A stretch of DNA of 64,000 nt from Armatimonadota bacterium (GCA_031081675.1 JAVHLZ010000011.1:1-64000), one strand, 5' to 3'; positions 52,655 to 61,371 are shown, counted from the stretch's first letter. Translations and numbers: made by a program. Notes: generated from the sequence alone by a model not told the origin.

Positions 52655-54196
52655 TCACTTCCAGGCCGCGTCCACCATGGTCAGGAGCAGGTCCGGCCGC
52701 GGCGTCCACTCCAGGCTGCGGTGCATCCCGTAGACGTTGGGCGCGGTGAACAGGGAGATGGCCGGAGCCTCCTCCAAGTACATGGCCTGGATCCGCCGGG
52801 ACACCTCCCGCATCCGGGCCTCGTCGGTCGCCGCGTCGGCGGACTCCACCAGCTGGTCGAACTGGGAGTTGCCGGGCCGCCACAGCGACCACTCCCCCCG
52901 CGAGTAGAAGGCCCGGAACGGGATGATGTAGCTCAGGCCGAAGAAGTCGGTGAAGCGGGTGAACCACCCGTCCTCGGCCAGCTGGCGGGCCTGTACGGTC
53001 CGCAGCTGCACGCCGTACTCGGTCACGTTGACGCGGGCGCGGACGCCGACCCGGGCCAGCTGGTCCGCCACGGCGAGGGTGATATCGCGGTCGCCCGGGT
53101 AGGCGCCGCTGGTGGTGGTGATGGAAAAGTCCACGCCGTCGGCGTAGCCTGCCTCCCGCAGCAGCGCCCGGGCGCGGTCGGGGTTGTAGGAGAATCCTCC
53201 CACCGAGGTATCGCAGCCCAGCATGACCTCTGTGCAGAAAGTGCCGACCGGGGACCCCACCCCCCGCATGACGCTGGCCAGGATGGCCTGGCGGTCCACG
53301 GCGTAGTTGAGGGCCTGCCGGACCCGTCGGTCCGCCAGGGGCTTGCTCGGGGGGATGTTCACCAGGTTGTAGATCACGAAGAAGACGCTCAAACTCCTGC
53401 CGGGCACCAGCTTGGCGCGCCCCGACAGCTGCAGGGGGCGGAACAGCTCCGGAGGCACCAGGTTGATGAGGTGGACCGACCCGGTCAGCAGTTCGGCCAG
53501 GCGCGACGACTCCGAGGGGATGGCGCGGAAGATGACCCGGCCGATGCGCGGCCGGCCGCCCCAGTAGGCGGGGTTGGCTTCCAGCTCGACGCGATCATCC
53601 CGCACCCACCGGACGAACCGGTAGGGACCGGTGCCCACGGGCTGGCGGGCCAGGGCCTCGTCCCCGTTCTGGGTCAGGTAGCCGGGGGGAACGATCATGC
53701 CGTAGTACCCCAGAAAGCGCGGCAGCAGCGGCCAGGGCCGCTCGGTGGTGAAGCGGACGGTGTAGTCGTCCACCACGGTGACGGACTTGATCAGCCGCAG
53801 CGCGCCGGCGCCCGGCCACCGGGTGCGGGGATCCAGCATCCGGTCGAAGGAGAACTTGACCGCCTGGGCGGTGAACGGCTCGCCGTTGTGAAACCGGACG
53901 CCCTGACGCAGTCGGAACTCCCAGGTGGTGGAATCCACGGCGCGCCACGACACGGCCAGCCCGGGGTGGAGGTTCAGGTCCGCGTCCCGGCGGACCAGGG
54001 TGTCGTAGATATTGGCCAGGACGTTCATGGCGTGGGTCAGGGTCGTCTTGTGGGGATCGCCGGTCTGGATGTCGACGCCCTGAGCCACCACCAGGGCCTC
54101 CGGAACGCGGGGCTGGGCCCGGCCAGACGTCCCGACGCCCAAAAACATGAGCAGGATCGCCGCGATCACTCCCGCAGACACTGCACGCACGCCCAT
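52655..54196 (-). CDS. Peptide-type ABC transporter substrate-binding protein (SBP family 5)
   Basis: 513 residues from ATG 54196 (GGAGGG upstream on the minus strand). A signal peptide (VSAGVIAAILLMFLGVGTSG) without a lipobox Cys is followed by an extracytoplasmic family 5 domain: HKTTLTHAMNVLANIYDTLV, LAVSWRAVDSTTWEFRLRQG, VRFHNGEPFTAQAVKFSFDR, PVGTGPYRFV and the RQALNYAVDR segment. It binds peptides or similar solutes and delivers them to the two permeases. It is the first gene of the minus-strand importer-amidase-GGT set. Confidence 0.93.
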   Translation of the reverse strand: MGVRAVSAGVIAAILLMFLGVGTSGRAQPRVPEALVVAQGVDIQTGDPHKTTLTHAMNVLANIYDTLVRRDADLNLHPGLAVSWRAVDSTTWEFRLRQGVRFHNGEPFTAQAVKFSFDRMLDPRTRWPGAGALRLIKSVTVVDDYTVRFTTERPWPLLPRFLGYYGMIVPPGYLTQNGDEALARQPVGTGPYRFVRWVRDDRVELEANPAYWGGRPRIGRVIFRAIPSESSRLAELLTGSVHLINLVPPELFRPLQLSGRAKLVPGRSLSVFFVIYNLVNIPPSKPLADRRVRQALNYAVDRQAILASVMRGVGSPVGTFCTEVMLGCDTSVGGFSYNPDRARALLREAGYADGVDFSITTTSGAYPGDRDITLAVADQLARVGVRARVNVTEYGVQLRTVQARQLAEDGWFTRFTDFFGLSYIIPFRAFYSRGEWSLWRPGNSQFDQLVESADAATDEARMREVSRRIQAMYLEEAPAISLFTAPNVYGMHRSLEWTPRPDLLLTMVDAAWK

Positions 54197-54679
54197 GCAC
54201 CCTCCTCTCACGGGCCTTGCCCGCCGACGGGCGGATACCGTCACAGGCCGCCGATGGTCTCCGGCCGGTCGCGGCGGTGCGGAAAGGGGCGCCCCCGCGC
54301 GACTCACGGCCGGGACCGTGCGACGATCCTGGGTGTTCGACCCGGGCGACGGGCCGCCCTTCCCGCGACCGATGCTCCGGGCGAGGAGGACGATTGTTCT
54401 CCTCTGATCAACGTGATCGGATCCGTGCGCACGAGCTCGGCCCACGGCGCTCCGGTCGCCCCGGCAGCCGGCCACCGGACGGGGATTTTCAGGAAGTTTA
54501 CAATCGCGAATTCTTGTTGATGTTGGGGAGATCCGGCACGCCCGGAGGCGTCTGCGGGAGGCCGCGGCGGGTTCTCCGACAGGGGGGCGGCCTTGCCGGC
54601 GTCGAATGCGGACCCTGAGATCCCTGGACGGGTGCGGCACGGTCTCTTTCTCGTATTCTTCTCTATGGGGGGATGAACG
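54197..54679. other. Gene-free 483-bp divergent region between the binding-protein gene and the ACT gene
   Basis: No convincing coding frame. It contains a 9-bp hairpin GAGGAGGAC/GTTCTCCTC at 54383-54404 (loop GATT, one G-T pair) and an AT-rich stretch at 54491-54525. A plus-strand TACAAT at 54499-54504 has only a weak -35 (CGGACG), and a TATTCT lies at 54654-54659. Divergent promoters for both operons are expected here, but I cannot fix them. Confidence 0.4.
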
Positions 54680-55063
54680 ATGCCGAAGGACCTGACGGTG
54701 ACCCTCGAGGACAAGCCCGGGGAGCTGGCGCGGTTGGGCGAGGCCCTGGGCAAGGCCAAGGTCAACATCATGGGCGGGTGTGCCGTGACCGCCATGGGCA
54801 AGGGGACCATCCACCTGCTCGTGGATGACCGGGCGGTGGAGGCGGCCAGGAAGGCCCTGCAGGCCGCCGGTATCAAGGTGGAGTCCGAACAGGACGTCAT
54901 CGTCCGCAAGATCGCCGACCGGCCGGGGGCGCTGGGCAGGATGGCCCGCAAGCTGGCCGACGCCGGGGTGAACATCTCGCTGTTCTACGTCGCCACCGAC
55001 ACCCGGGCCGTCTTCGGGGTCAGCGACCTGGCCAAGGCCAAGAAGGCGCTGGGAGGCCGCTGA
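54680..55063 (+). CDS. Protein with two ACT domains
   Basis: 127 residues. Two ACT-type beta-alpha-beta units: LTVTLEDKPGELARLGEALG (1-70) and VRKIADRPGALGRMARKLAD (about 75-125). ACT domains bind amino acids to regulate enzymes. There is no catalytic domain, so it is a small stand-alone regulator. The gene ends at a 216-bp repeat-bearing gap before the convergent cytochrome oxidase operon. The ligand is unknown. Confidence 0.85.
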   Translation: MPKDLTVTLEDKPGELARLGEALGKAKVNIMGGCAVTAMGKGTIHLLVDDRAVEAARKALQAAGIKVESEQDVIVRKIADRPGALGRMARKLADAGVNISLFYVATDTRAVFGVSDLAKAKKALGGR

Positions 55064-55086
55064 GGGGCCGCTGAGCCCTGCGGGAT

Positions 55087-55101
55087 CAGAGATCCGGGAT
55101 C
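55087..55101. repeat. CAGAGATCCGGGATC motif, copy 3
   Basis: Exact 15-bp match with 47158-47172, here 23 bp after the ACT gene. Inner palindrome GATCCGGGATC (55091-55101). Confidence 0.5.
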
Positions 55102-55131
55102 CGAGACGCGCGGCGATCGCGGGCGTCTGCG

Positions 55132-55256
55132 GAGGGAAGAGGGAATCTATTCGATCGTCTCAATCTGCTCGATCTACCCCATCTGCTCAATCCGGTAGAT
55201 CCAGACAGATTGAGTAGACGGGGCAGACCTGGATGTGTTGTTTTCCCTCTTCCCTC
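55132..55256. repeat. Palindromic 9-bp-repeat element, copy C (convergent gene ends)
   Basis: A 125-bp imperfect palindrome. Outer arms GAGGGAAGAGGGAA (55132-55145) and its exact inverse TTCCCTCTTCCCTC (55243-55256). Inside lie tandem 9-mers of type RATCTRCYC (AATCTATTC, GATCGTCTC, AATCTGCTC, GATCTACCC, CATCTGCTC) and their inverse. It lies between the ACT gene (+) and the cytochrome oxidase operon (-). Confidence 0.75.
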
Positions 55257-55277
55257 TTCCCTCTTCCTTCTTCCCTC
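55243..55277. repeat. Five tandem 7-bp units TTCCCTC
   Basis: Four exact copies of TTCCCTC and one with a single change (TTCCTTC), directly before the end of the cytochrome oxidase subunit IV gene. The first two units form the right arm of repeat copy C. Confidence 0.8.
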
Positions 55278-55279
55278 AT

Positions 55280-55600
55280 TTACCGTCGGTAGAAGACGCT
55301 GAGGGCGTCGGGGCCGATGAAGGCGAACAGGACGATGGCCAGGAAGAACATGGGCGTGACCACGGCGTAGACCAGGCTGAGCTTCTCGTAGCGCAGGTGC
55401 ATGAAGTACGCGATGATCAGCGCGGCCTTCATCAGAGCCAGGATCAGCAGGCTGCCGATCAGCAGGGCCCGGGGGACGTGGACCAGGACGATCCCCAGCT
55501 CCAGCAGGGTGATGACCAGCAGCCAGAACCACACCACCCCGTAAATCCGGTATCCTTCGGGGTGGGCTGCGCGCTCCAGTCGGTCGGTGCTGTGCTCCAT
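55280..55600 (-). CDS. Cytochrome c oxidase subunit IV (CtaF/CoxD type)
   Basis: 106 residues from ATG 55600. Three hydrophobic segments with the prokaryotic subunit IV pattern: IYGVVWFWLLVITLLELGIV, LIGSLLILALMKAALIIAYF and MHLRYEKLSLVYAV. It is an accessory subunit that stabilises the copper site. Last gene of the minus-strand operon ctaC-ctaD-ctaE-ctaE-ctaF; the downstream repeat element may end transcription. Confidence 0.88.
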   Translation of the reverse strand: MEHSTDRLERAAHPEGYRIYGVVWFWLLVITLLELGIVLVHVPRALLIGSLLILALMKAALIIAYFMHLRYEKLSLVYAVVTPMFFLAIVLFAFIGPDALSVFYRR

Positions 55601-55634
55601 CGCCGTTCCCCGCTCTGTGTCTGTGATCTGTCGC

Positions 55635-56255
55635 TCAGATGAGGTACAGCAGGGTGAAGATGAATACCCACACCAGGTCCACGAAGTGCCAGTACAGCCC
55701 CGCAATCTCCACGCTCTCGGGCTGGATGCGCCGCAACCCCCAGCGCAGGGCGGTGGCCAGCAGGTAGAGGACCCCTACCGAGACGTGTCCTCCATGGAAC
55801 CCCGTGATGATGAAGAAGGTGGCCGAGAACTGCGGCACGCCCCACGGATTTCCGGACAGGCGGGCGCCCTCGTGGATGAACTTGGTCCACTCGTAGGCCT
55901 GCCCGGTCAGGAACAGCAGACCGCCCAGGGCCGTCAGCAGGAGAAAGGGGATGACGCGGCCCCGGTCGCCGCGCCTGGCCGCGGACACGGCCACCGCCAT
56001 GGTGGCGCTGCTGCAGATCAGGATGAACGTCATGGCGCCGACCAGGTACAGGTCGAAGATCTCCGCCTGCGCCGGCCAGCGCCCCAGCGACAGGCGCAGC
56101 GCGCCGTAGCCGGCCAGCAGGCCGGCGAAGGTCAGGGTGTCGGACACCAGGAACACCCACATCATCAGCTTGGGCCAGCCCACCCCAAACGGTGACCGAC
56201 CGCCGCCCCAGTCCGATGCCAGCACCTGGTTGTGCTCCACCGCCTCGTGCGCCAT
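55635..56255 (-). CDS. ctaE: Cytochrome c oxidase subunit III (first of two)
   Basis: 206 residues from ATG 56255 (GGGAGG upstream). Seven membrane segments: MMWVFLVSDTLTFAGLLAGY, GQAYEWTKFIHEGA, FFIITGFHGGHVSVGVLYLL, AGLYWHFVDLVWVFIFTLLY. The WHFVDLVWVFIF and TGFHGGHV motifs are typical of subunit III. It shares the oxidase operon with another subunit III-like gene just upstream. Confidence 0.93.
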   Translation of the reverse strand: MAHEAVEHNQVLASDWGGGRSPFGVGWPKLMMWVFLVSDTLTFAGLLAGYGALRLSLGRWPAQAEIFDLYLVGAMTFILICSSATMAVAVSAARRGDRGRVIPFLLLTALGGLLFLTGQAYEWTKFIHEGARLSGNPWGVPQFSATFFIITGFHGGHVSVGVLYLLATALRWGLRRIQPESVEIAGLYWHFVDLVWVFIFTLLYLI

Positions 56256-56277
56256 CAACGCCTCCCGCGCCCGTCCG

Positions 56278-56910
56278 TCACAGGCCGAACAGGATCACGA
56301 ACACATAGACCCACAGGCCGGCCAGGGAGTGCCAGTAGGTGGCCGCCGGCTCGGCGACGTCCAGGACGCGCTCCGCCGGGGCTCCCGAGCGGGCCAGCGC
56401 GTACAGGAGGGCTCCCAGCCCGCCGGCCAGGTGCAGGCCGTGGGTTCCGGTCAGCAGGTAGAAAAACGCGCTGTGGGGACTGCTGGCCAGAAAGACTCCC
56501 GCCCGGGCAAGGTCCCGCCAGCCCAGGAGCTGACAGATCAGGAACACCCCGCCCAGAACCGCGGTGGCCGCCAGCCCGCGGCGCAGGGTCCGCCGGCGGC
56601 CCCGGCGGCCGGCGCGCAGGGAGGCGGAGAGGATCAGGCTGCTGGCCAGGATCGCGGTGGTGCTGGCCCACAGGATCCGCGGCATCGGCGCCGGCGTCCA
56701 GTCGGGCTCGGCCCGCCGCGCCAGGTACGTGCTGGTGAAGGCGGCGAACAGGACGACCACCGCCGCGACCACCAGCCACACCGCCACCCGCGCCGGGTGC
56801 GCCGGCCGGCCGGCCGGCCCGTCCTCGCCCGGCCCCCGGTCCCCCCGTTCTGGTGCGCGGGGAGGCGGGGGGACCCGGGGCAGGTCCAGGATCTGGGGCG
56901 CCCGGGACAC
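56278..56910 (-). CDS. Second subunit III-like protein
   Basis: 210 residues from GTG 56910, overlapping the last base of ctaD. A Pro-rich 40-residue leader precedes about five membrane segments. The subunit III pattern is recognisable but more diverged: SAFFYLLTGTHGLHLAGGLG and YWHSLAGLWVYVFVILF. In related operons two consecutive subunit III genes can encode CtaE and a NorE/CoxC-like companion. It probably stays with the oxidase; alternative partner unknown. Confidence 0.82.
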   Translation of the reverse strand: MSRAPQILDLPRVPPPPRAPERGDRGPGEDGPAGRPAHPARVAVWLVVAAVVVLFAAFTSTYLARRAEPDWTPAPMPRILWASTTAILASSLILSASLRAGRRGRRRTLRRGLAATAVLGGVFLICQLLGWRDLARAGVFLASSPHSAFFYLLTGTHGLHLAGGLGALLYALARSGAPAERVLDVAEPAATYWHSLAGLWVYVFVILFGL

Positions 56911-58730
56911 TACGGATCTCCCTCCCGCGCAGGGGGCGGGCCCTCCGGTGCGCCTCCGGCCACGGCCGGGACGGGCGCGGGAGCGGTCTGGGGGACGTAG
57001 TCCTCGGCCGCATCCGGCAGGCTGTAGTCATACGGCCAGCGGTACACCACCGGCAGCTCCCGGCCCCAGTTGCCGTGGGGCGGAGGGGAGGGGGCCTGCC
57101 ACTCCAGGGTGTTGGCCTGCCACGGGTTGCGGGACGCCCGCGGTCCCCGCACCAGGCTGTAGGCGAAGTTGGCGACGAAGATCAGCTGAGCCAGTCCCAG
57201 CCCGAAGGAGGCCAGGGACACGACGACGTTCAGAGGCTGCAGCGGCCGCAGGAACTCGTACATCTGGGGGGAGTAATAGCGCCGCGGCTCGCCGGCCAGC
57301 CCCAGGAAGTGCATGGGGAAGAAGGTGGCGTAGATTCCCGCAAAGGTCAGCCAGAAGTGGATCCGGCCCAGCCGCTCGTTCATCATGCGCCCGAACATCT
57401 TCGGGAACCAGTGGTACAGCCCGGCAAACAGGCCGAACAGGGCCGCGCTGGCCATGACGAAGTGGAAGTGGGCGACCACGAAGAACGTGTCCTGGAAATA
57501 GGTGTCCACCGCCGGCGATCCCAGGAACAGTCCCGTCAGGCCGCCGGTGACGAACAGGGAGACGAATCCGATGGCGAACAGCATGGCGCTGGTGAAGCGG
57601 ATGCGCGCCCGCCACAGGGTCGCCAGCCAGTTGAAGGTCTTGACCGCCGAGGGGATGGCGATGGCCAGCGTGGTGACCATGAAGGCGGTGCCCACCAGGG
57701 GGTTCATCCCGCTGGTGAACATGTGGTGACCCCACACCACGAAACTGAGGAACGCGATGGCGCCCATGGACAGGACCATGGCCCGGTATCCGAAGATGGG
57801 CTTGCGGCCGTGGACGGCCAGGACCTCCGACACGATCCCCATGGGCGGCAGGATCAGGACGTACACCTCCGGGTGGCCCAGGAACCAGAACAGGTGCTGC
57901 CACAGCAGGGGGTTGCCGCCCTGGTGGGTCAGCAGCTGGCCGCCAACCACGAGGCCCGACGGCACGAAGAAGCTGGTGCCGGCGTGACGGTCGAACAGCA
58001 GCATGATCACCGCCGCCAAGAGCACGGGGAAGGACAGCAGCATCAGGACCGCGGTGATGAACTGGGCCCAGGTGACCAGGGGGAGGCGGGTCATGGACAT
58101 GCCCCGGGTGCGCAGCTGCAGGACGGTGGTGATGTAGTTCAGGGAGCCGAACAGGAAGGCCACGATCAGGATGCCCAGGCTCACCAGCCACAGGGTTTGC
58201 CCCAGCCCGGACCCCGGCGCCGCCTGGGGCAGGGCCGACAGGGGCGGGTACGCCGTCCACCCCGAGTTGGGAGCGCCGCCGGCGACGACAAACGCCGCCA
58301 GCAGGACCAGGATCGCCGGCGGGTACAGCCAGTAGGAGAGCATGTTCATGAACGGGAAGGCCATGTCCCGGGCGCCGATGGTCAAGGGGATCAGGAAGTT
58401 GCCGAAGCCGCCCGACAGGGCCGTGGTCAGCACGAAGAAGATCATGATGGTGCCGTGCATGGTCACCACGGCCAGGTAGAAGTCCGGCTTCATCACCCCG
58501 GCGTCGGTGAAGCCTCCCGGGAACAGCCAGCGGACCAGACCCCACTGGTGGCCCGGCCAGCCCAGCTGCATGCGGATGAGCATGGCCAGAATACCGCCCA
58601 CCGCGGCCATCACCAGGGAGGTCATCAGGTACTGCAGGCCGATGATCTTGTGGTCCTGGCTGAAGATATAGCGGCGCACGAACCCCATCGGGTGCGCCTC
58701 AGGCTCGTGCACGGCCGCGCGAGATCCCAT
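56910..58730 (-). CDS. ctaD: Cytochrome c oxidase subunit I
   Basis: 606 residues from ATG 58730. Heme-copper oxidase core: 12 to 13 membrane segments, HGTIMIFFVLTTALSGGFGN (low-spin heme His), GHPEVYVLILPPMGIVSEV (CuB His and Glu of the D-pathway, A1 type), VWGHHMFTSGMNP (CuB HH pair), AIPSAVKTFNW (K-pathway Lys; the usual Thr before it is Ser), and VVAHFHFVMASAALF (heme ligands). It reduces oxygen to water and pumps protons. It needs heme A made by the CtaA-CtaB fusion. Confidence 0.97.
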   Translation of the reverse strand: MGSRAAVHEPEAHPMGFVRRYIFSQDHKIIGLQYLMTSLVMAAVGGILAMLIRMQLGWPGHQWGLVRWLFPGGFTDAGVMKPDFYLAVVTMHGTIMIFFVLTTALSGGFGNFLIPLTIGARDMAFPFMNMLSYWLYPPAILVLLAAFVVAGGAPNSGWTAYPPLSALPQAAPGSGLGQTLWLVSLGILIVAFLFGSLNYITTVLQLRTRGMSMTRLPLVTWAQFITAVLMLLSFPVLLAAVIMLLFDRHAGTSFFVPSGLVVGGQLLTHQGGNPLLWQHLFWFLGHPEVYVLILPPMGIVSEVLAVHGRKPIFGYRAMVLSMGAIAFLSFVVWGHHMFTSGMNPLVGTAFMVTTLAIAIPSAVKTFNWLATLWRARIRFTSAMLFAIGFVSLFVTGGLTGLFLGSPAVDTYFQDTFFVVAHFHFVMASAALFGLFAGLYHWFPKMFGRMMNERLGRIHFWLTFAGIYATFFPMHFLGLAGEPRRYYSPQMYEFLRPLQPLNVVVSLASFGLGLAQLIFVANFAYSLVRGPRASRNPWQANTLEWQAPSPPPHGNWGRELPVVYRWPYDYSLPDAAEDYVPQTAPAPVPAVAGGAPEGPPPAREGDP

Positions 58731-58794
58731 GCTCGCCTCTCTCCCCCGGCGTCCGGACCTTCACCCCGTCGTCACGCCGAATCCGGCATTCTCC

Positions 58795-59613
58795 TCAGCG
58801 CCCCTGCTGGGCCAGCCAGGCCTGGAAGGCTTCGGGGGTGTCCACGACGATCCGACCCCGCATGATGTAATGACCCACCCCGCACAGCTCGGCGCAGGCG
58901 ATCTCGTACGCCCCGGGCCGGGTGGGGGTGAACCACAGCTCCACCGTCATCCCCGGCACCGCGTCCTGCTTGACCCGCAGCGCCGGCACGAAGAAGCTGT
59001 GGAGGACATCCTTGGAGCGCAGCCGCACGCGGACCGGCCGCCCGGCGGGCAGGTGCAGCTCCCGGACCACGATGTCGTCGGCGCCGGCCGGGTCGGCGGG
59101 GTCCAGGCCCATGGGGTTGTCCCGGGTCCGGATCTCCGCCGGATCCACCCGCCCGAAGGCGCCGTCGGGGCCGGGGTACCGGAACAGCCACCCGAACTGC
59201 TCGCCCCGCACGTCCACCGTCAGGGCGTCCGCCGGGGCGGGGCTGTGCAGGCGCGCCCACACGGCGCTGCCCATCAGGATCAGGGTGGTGAGGACCGCCG
59301 CGGGGACCAGGGTGTAGGTGAGTTCCAGGGTGCGGTTGTCGGGCCAGTAGGCCGCCCGCCGCCCGCGCTCGGCGTACCGCCAGACGAAGGCCGCCAGGAT
59401 CACGTGCACCAGGACGAAGGCCAGGCCGGTGACGATCAGGGTGGTGTAGATCAGGCGGTCGACCTCGACGCCGTGGACCGAGGCGACCGGCAGCAGCCAC
59501 CAGCGGTTGCGGGCGGCCACGAAGGAGGCCGCGCCGCCCACCGCCAGCAGGAGGATCACCCAGCCGAGCCACCGCCCGGTGTGCCGGTCCGTGTCGCTGC
59601 GACTCTCTGCCAT
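58795..59613 (-). CDS. ctaC: Cytochrome c oxidase subunit II
   Basis: 272 residues from ATG 59613. Two membrane segments (LGWVILLLAVGGAASFVAA and YTTLIVTGLAFVLVHVILAA) anchor the external CuA domain: EFGW-like EQFGWLFRYPG, VLHSFFVPALRVKQDAVPGM, and CAELCGVGHYIMRG with both Cys, the His and the Met of CuA. No fused cytochrome c domain is present, so a separate electron donor is used. It is the first gene of the operon; a promoter near 59650-59690 on the minus strand is likely but not clear. Confidence 0.95.
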   Translation of the reverse strand: MAESRSDTDRHTGRWLGWVILLLAVGGAASFVAARNRWWLLPVASVHGVEVDRLIYTTLIVTGLAFVLVHVILAAFVWRYAERGRRAAYWPDNRTLELTYTLVPAAVLTTLILMGSAVWARLHSPAPADALTVDVRGEQFGWLFRYPGPDGAFGRVDPAEIRTRDNPMGLDPADPAGADDIVVRELHLPAGRPVRVRLRSKDVLHSFFVPALRVKQDAVPGMTVELWFTPTRPGAYEIACAELCGVGHYIMRGRIVVDTPEAFQAWLAQQGR

Positions 59614-59733
59614 GGGGAACCGACCCTCAAAAAAACAGGCGGGCATCCGCCGCCATACATATAGCGTATTCGGCGGGGGGCCGAAAGATCTCCTGCGCGG
59701 CCGCCCAAAAATTCCGGGCAAGTTAGCGCAGGC

Positions 59734-59770
59734 AAAAAGAGGCGCAGGCGGAACGTCTCCGCCTGCGCCT
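59734..59770 (-). terminator. Intrinsic terminator of the DoxX gene
   Basis: Perfect 13-bp stem AGGCGCAGGCGGA/TCCGCCTGCGCCT (59740-59752 with 59758-59770), 5-base loop, followed on the minus strand by CTTTTT. It lies 25 bp after the stop of the DoxX gene and separates it from the cytochrome oxidase operon. Confidence 0.85.
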
Positions 59771-59795
59771 GGGGCGACGCGGCCTGTTCAGCGGA

Positions 59796-60383
59796 TCAGG
59801 CCGCCTGCGGCTGCTGGCGGGTCCGGAAGACCTTGCCCGGCCTCCAGGGGGTGCCCAGCAGGGGTAGCAGCCAGCGGTCCAGGCCGTAGTACCCGGCCAC
59901 CTTCCACGCCAGGATCAGCAGGATGGCGGCGGTGAACAGCAGCGGGTTGGTGCTGGCCGTGCCCGCCATCATGAAGTTCCAGTTCATGAAGCCGGCGAAG
60001 AAGGCGGCGATCCCCACGAACGCGCCCAGGACCAGGGCCACCCCCACCAGCAGCTCGCCGTAGGCCACCAGCTTGGCGAACCAGGTGTAGGCCTGGATGT
60101 CCAGCAGCCACTGGAGGAAGGCGCGGTACCAGGGGAAGGCCACCGGCGGGCGGGCCGGGGGCGGGGGCACCTGGATGGCGCGCTCCCAGAAGGCCTTCAG
60201 GGCCGCCCCGGTGCCGGTCCAGGCCTCGACGCCGATCTTGTGGCGGGCGGCGTCGATCCACTGCCAGCCCAGCCACACCCGGATCAGCGCCCACAGCCAG
60301 GCGTACCGCGTCGACGCGAACAGGGCGCGCGCGAACGGCGGGTCCTGGTAGTGGTCCAGGACTTCGGTCCGCACTTCTGCCAC
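59796..60383 (-). CDS. DoxX-family membrane protein
   Basis: 195 residues from GTG 60383, which has GGGAGG 8 bases upstream; GTG 60392 begins directly at that site and is less likely. Four membrane segments: ALIRVWLGWQWIDAARHKIG, the ELLVGVALVLGAFVGIAAFF segment, GFMNWNFMMAGTASTNPLL and AAILLILAWKVAGYYGLDRW. This is the DoxX/DoxD group seen in thiosulfate:quinone oxidoreductase and in redox-stress complexes. No thiosulfate-oxidation gene is nearby. The conserved internal His/Asn pattern could bind a quinone (inference). Confidence 0.75.
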   Translation of the reverse strand: MAEVRTEVLDHYQDPPFARALFASTRYAWLWALIRVWLGWQWIDAARHKIGVEAWTGTGAALKAFWERAIQVPPPPARPPVAFPWYRAFLQWLLDIQAYTWFAKLVAYGELLVGVALVLGAFVGIAAFFAGFMNWNFMMAGTASTNPLLFTAAILLILAWKVAGYYGLDRWLLPLLGTPWRPGKVFRTRQQPQAA

Positions 60384-60604
60384 GGTGCTCACCTCCCGGT
60401 GTCATTTATGGTGCGATCCGCTTCCAGGGTATGGCCCGAACGGGCATGCCCGCCATCGGGTCAACGGAGGAATCTCCTCTCCGGCAGAACCCGTTTCCCT
60501 CCGGCGCGCGCCCGAGGATCGCCCTCGGGCGCGGACCCGATCCCCCGTCTAGAACCCCTCCCCGGCGGGCAGGACACCGGACACCGGGGTTCCTTCTGTT
60601 CACG

Positions 60605-61309
60605 ATGCGCACCCGCAGCGTCCTGATCGTGCTGGCGGCGACCGTTGTCCTGGCGCCTCCCGTGCCCGCGGCGGTGGAGGGTCCGCCGGTGGCCGGCGAT
60701 TCCGCGCCGATCTCCTTTGTGAAGGCTGTGCGGAGCCAGGCGCGCCGGGACGCTCTTCTGGCGTCGGCGGCCAGCGGGCGGCCCGCTCCCGCGGTGCCCG
60801 CCGGCATCCGGGTCGCCCAGCTGTCGGCGGCGGTTCTGCCGGTGGACGCCGATCCTGCTGCCCCTCCGTCGTCACCGCGCCTGGCGGGGCTGTCCCGCGA
60901 TCCCCGCCGCCTGCCTTCCCGGGGCGGGCGGGCCAGCCTGGTGGCATCGCCCCTGCAGTGGCCGGCCACGGGCGACCTGAGTTCCTTTTTCGGACTGCGG
61001 TGGAACGCACAGCACCGGGGGATCGACATCGCGGCGTCGCCGGGGGCGCCCATTTTCGCCGCGCGGTCGGGGCGCGTGGTGCTGGCGGGGTGGTACGGAG
61101 GGTACGGCCTCACGGTGATCGTCGACCACGGGCGCGGGTACCAGACGCTGTACGCTCACGCGTCGGCGGTCCTGGTGCGTCCCGGCCAGCAGGTGCGCGC
61201 CGGCCAGCTCATCGCCCGTGTGGGCAGCACCGGGGTGTCCACCGGTCCCCACCTGCACTTTGAGTTCCGCGTCAACGGCCGCCCGGTAAACCCGCTGCGG
61301 TACCTGTAG
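60605..61309 (+). CDS. M23-family metallopeptidase (cell-wall hydrolase)
   Basis: 234 residues from ATG 60605; longer in-frame starts lie upstream but the signal peptide (MRTRSVLIVLAATVVLAPPV) begins here. A linker of low complexity precedes the LytM-type domain (about 120-234): LSSFFGLRWNAQHRGIDIAA (the H..D zinc ligands), GGYGLTVIVDHGRGYQTLYA, and TGPHLHFEFRVNGRPVNP (HxH). It cleaves peptidoglycan cross-links outside the cell. It ends 62 bp from a convergent TlpA-like gene. Confidence 0.88.
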   Translation: MRTRSVLIVLAATVVLAPPVPAAVEGPPVAGDSAPISFVKAVRSQARRDALLASAASGRPAPAVPAGIRVAQLSAAVLPVDADPAAPPSSPRLAGLSRDPRRLPSRGGRASLVASPLQWPATGDLSSFFGLRWNAQHRGIDIAASPGAPIFAARSGRVVLAGWYGGYGLTVIVDHGRGYQTLYAHASAVLVRPGQQVRAGQLIARVGSTGVSTGPHLHFEFRVNGRPVNPLRYL

Positions 61310-61371
61310 CCCCCTGCGGGAGACTTCACCCGGGCGTGGCGATGGCCATCAGGCCCACGCGACCTCGCGGG

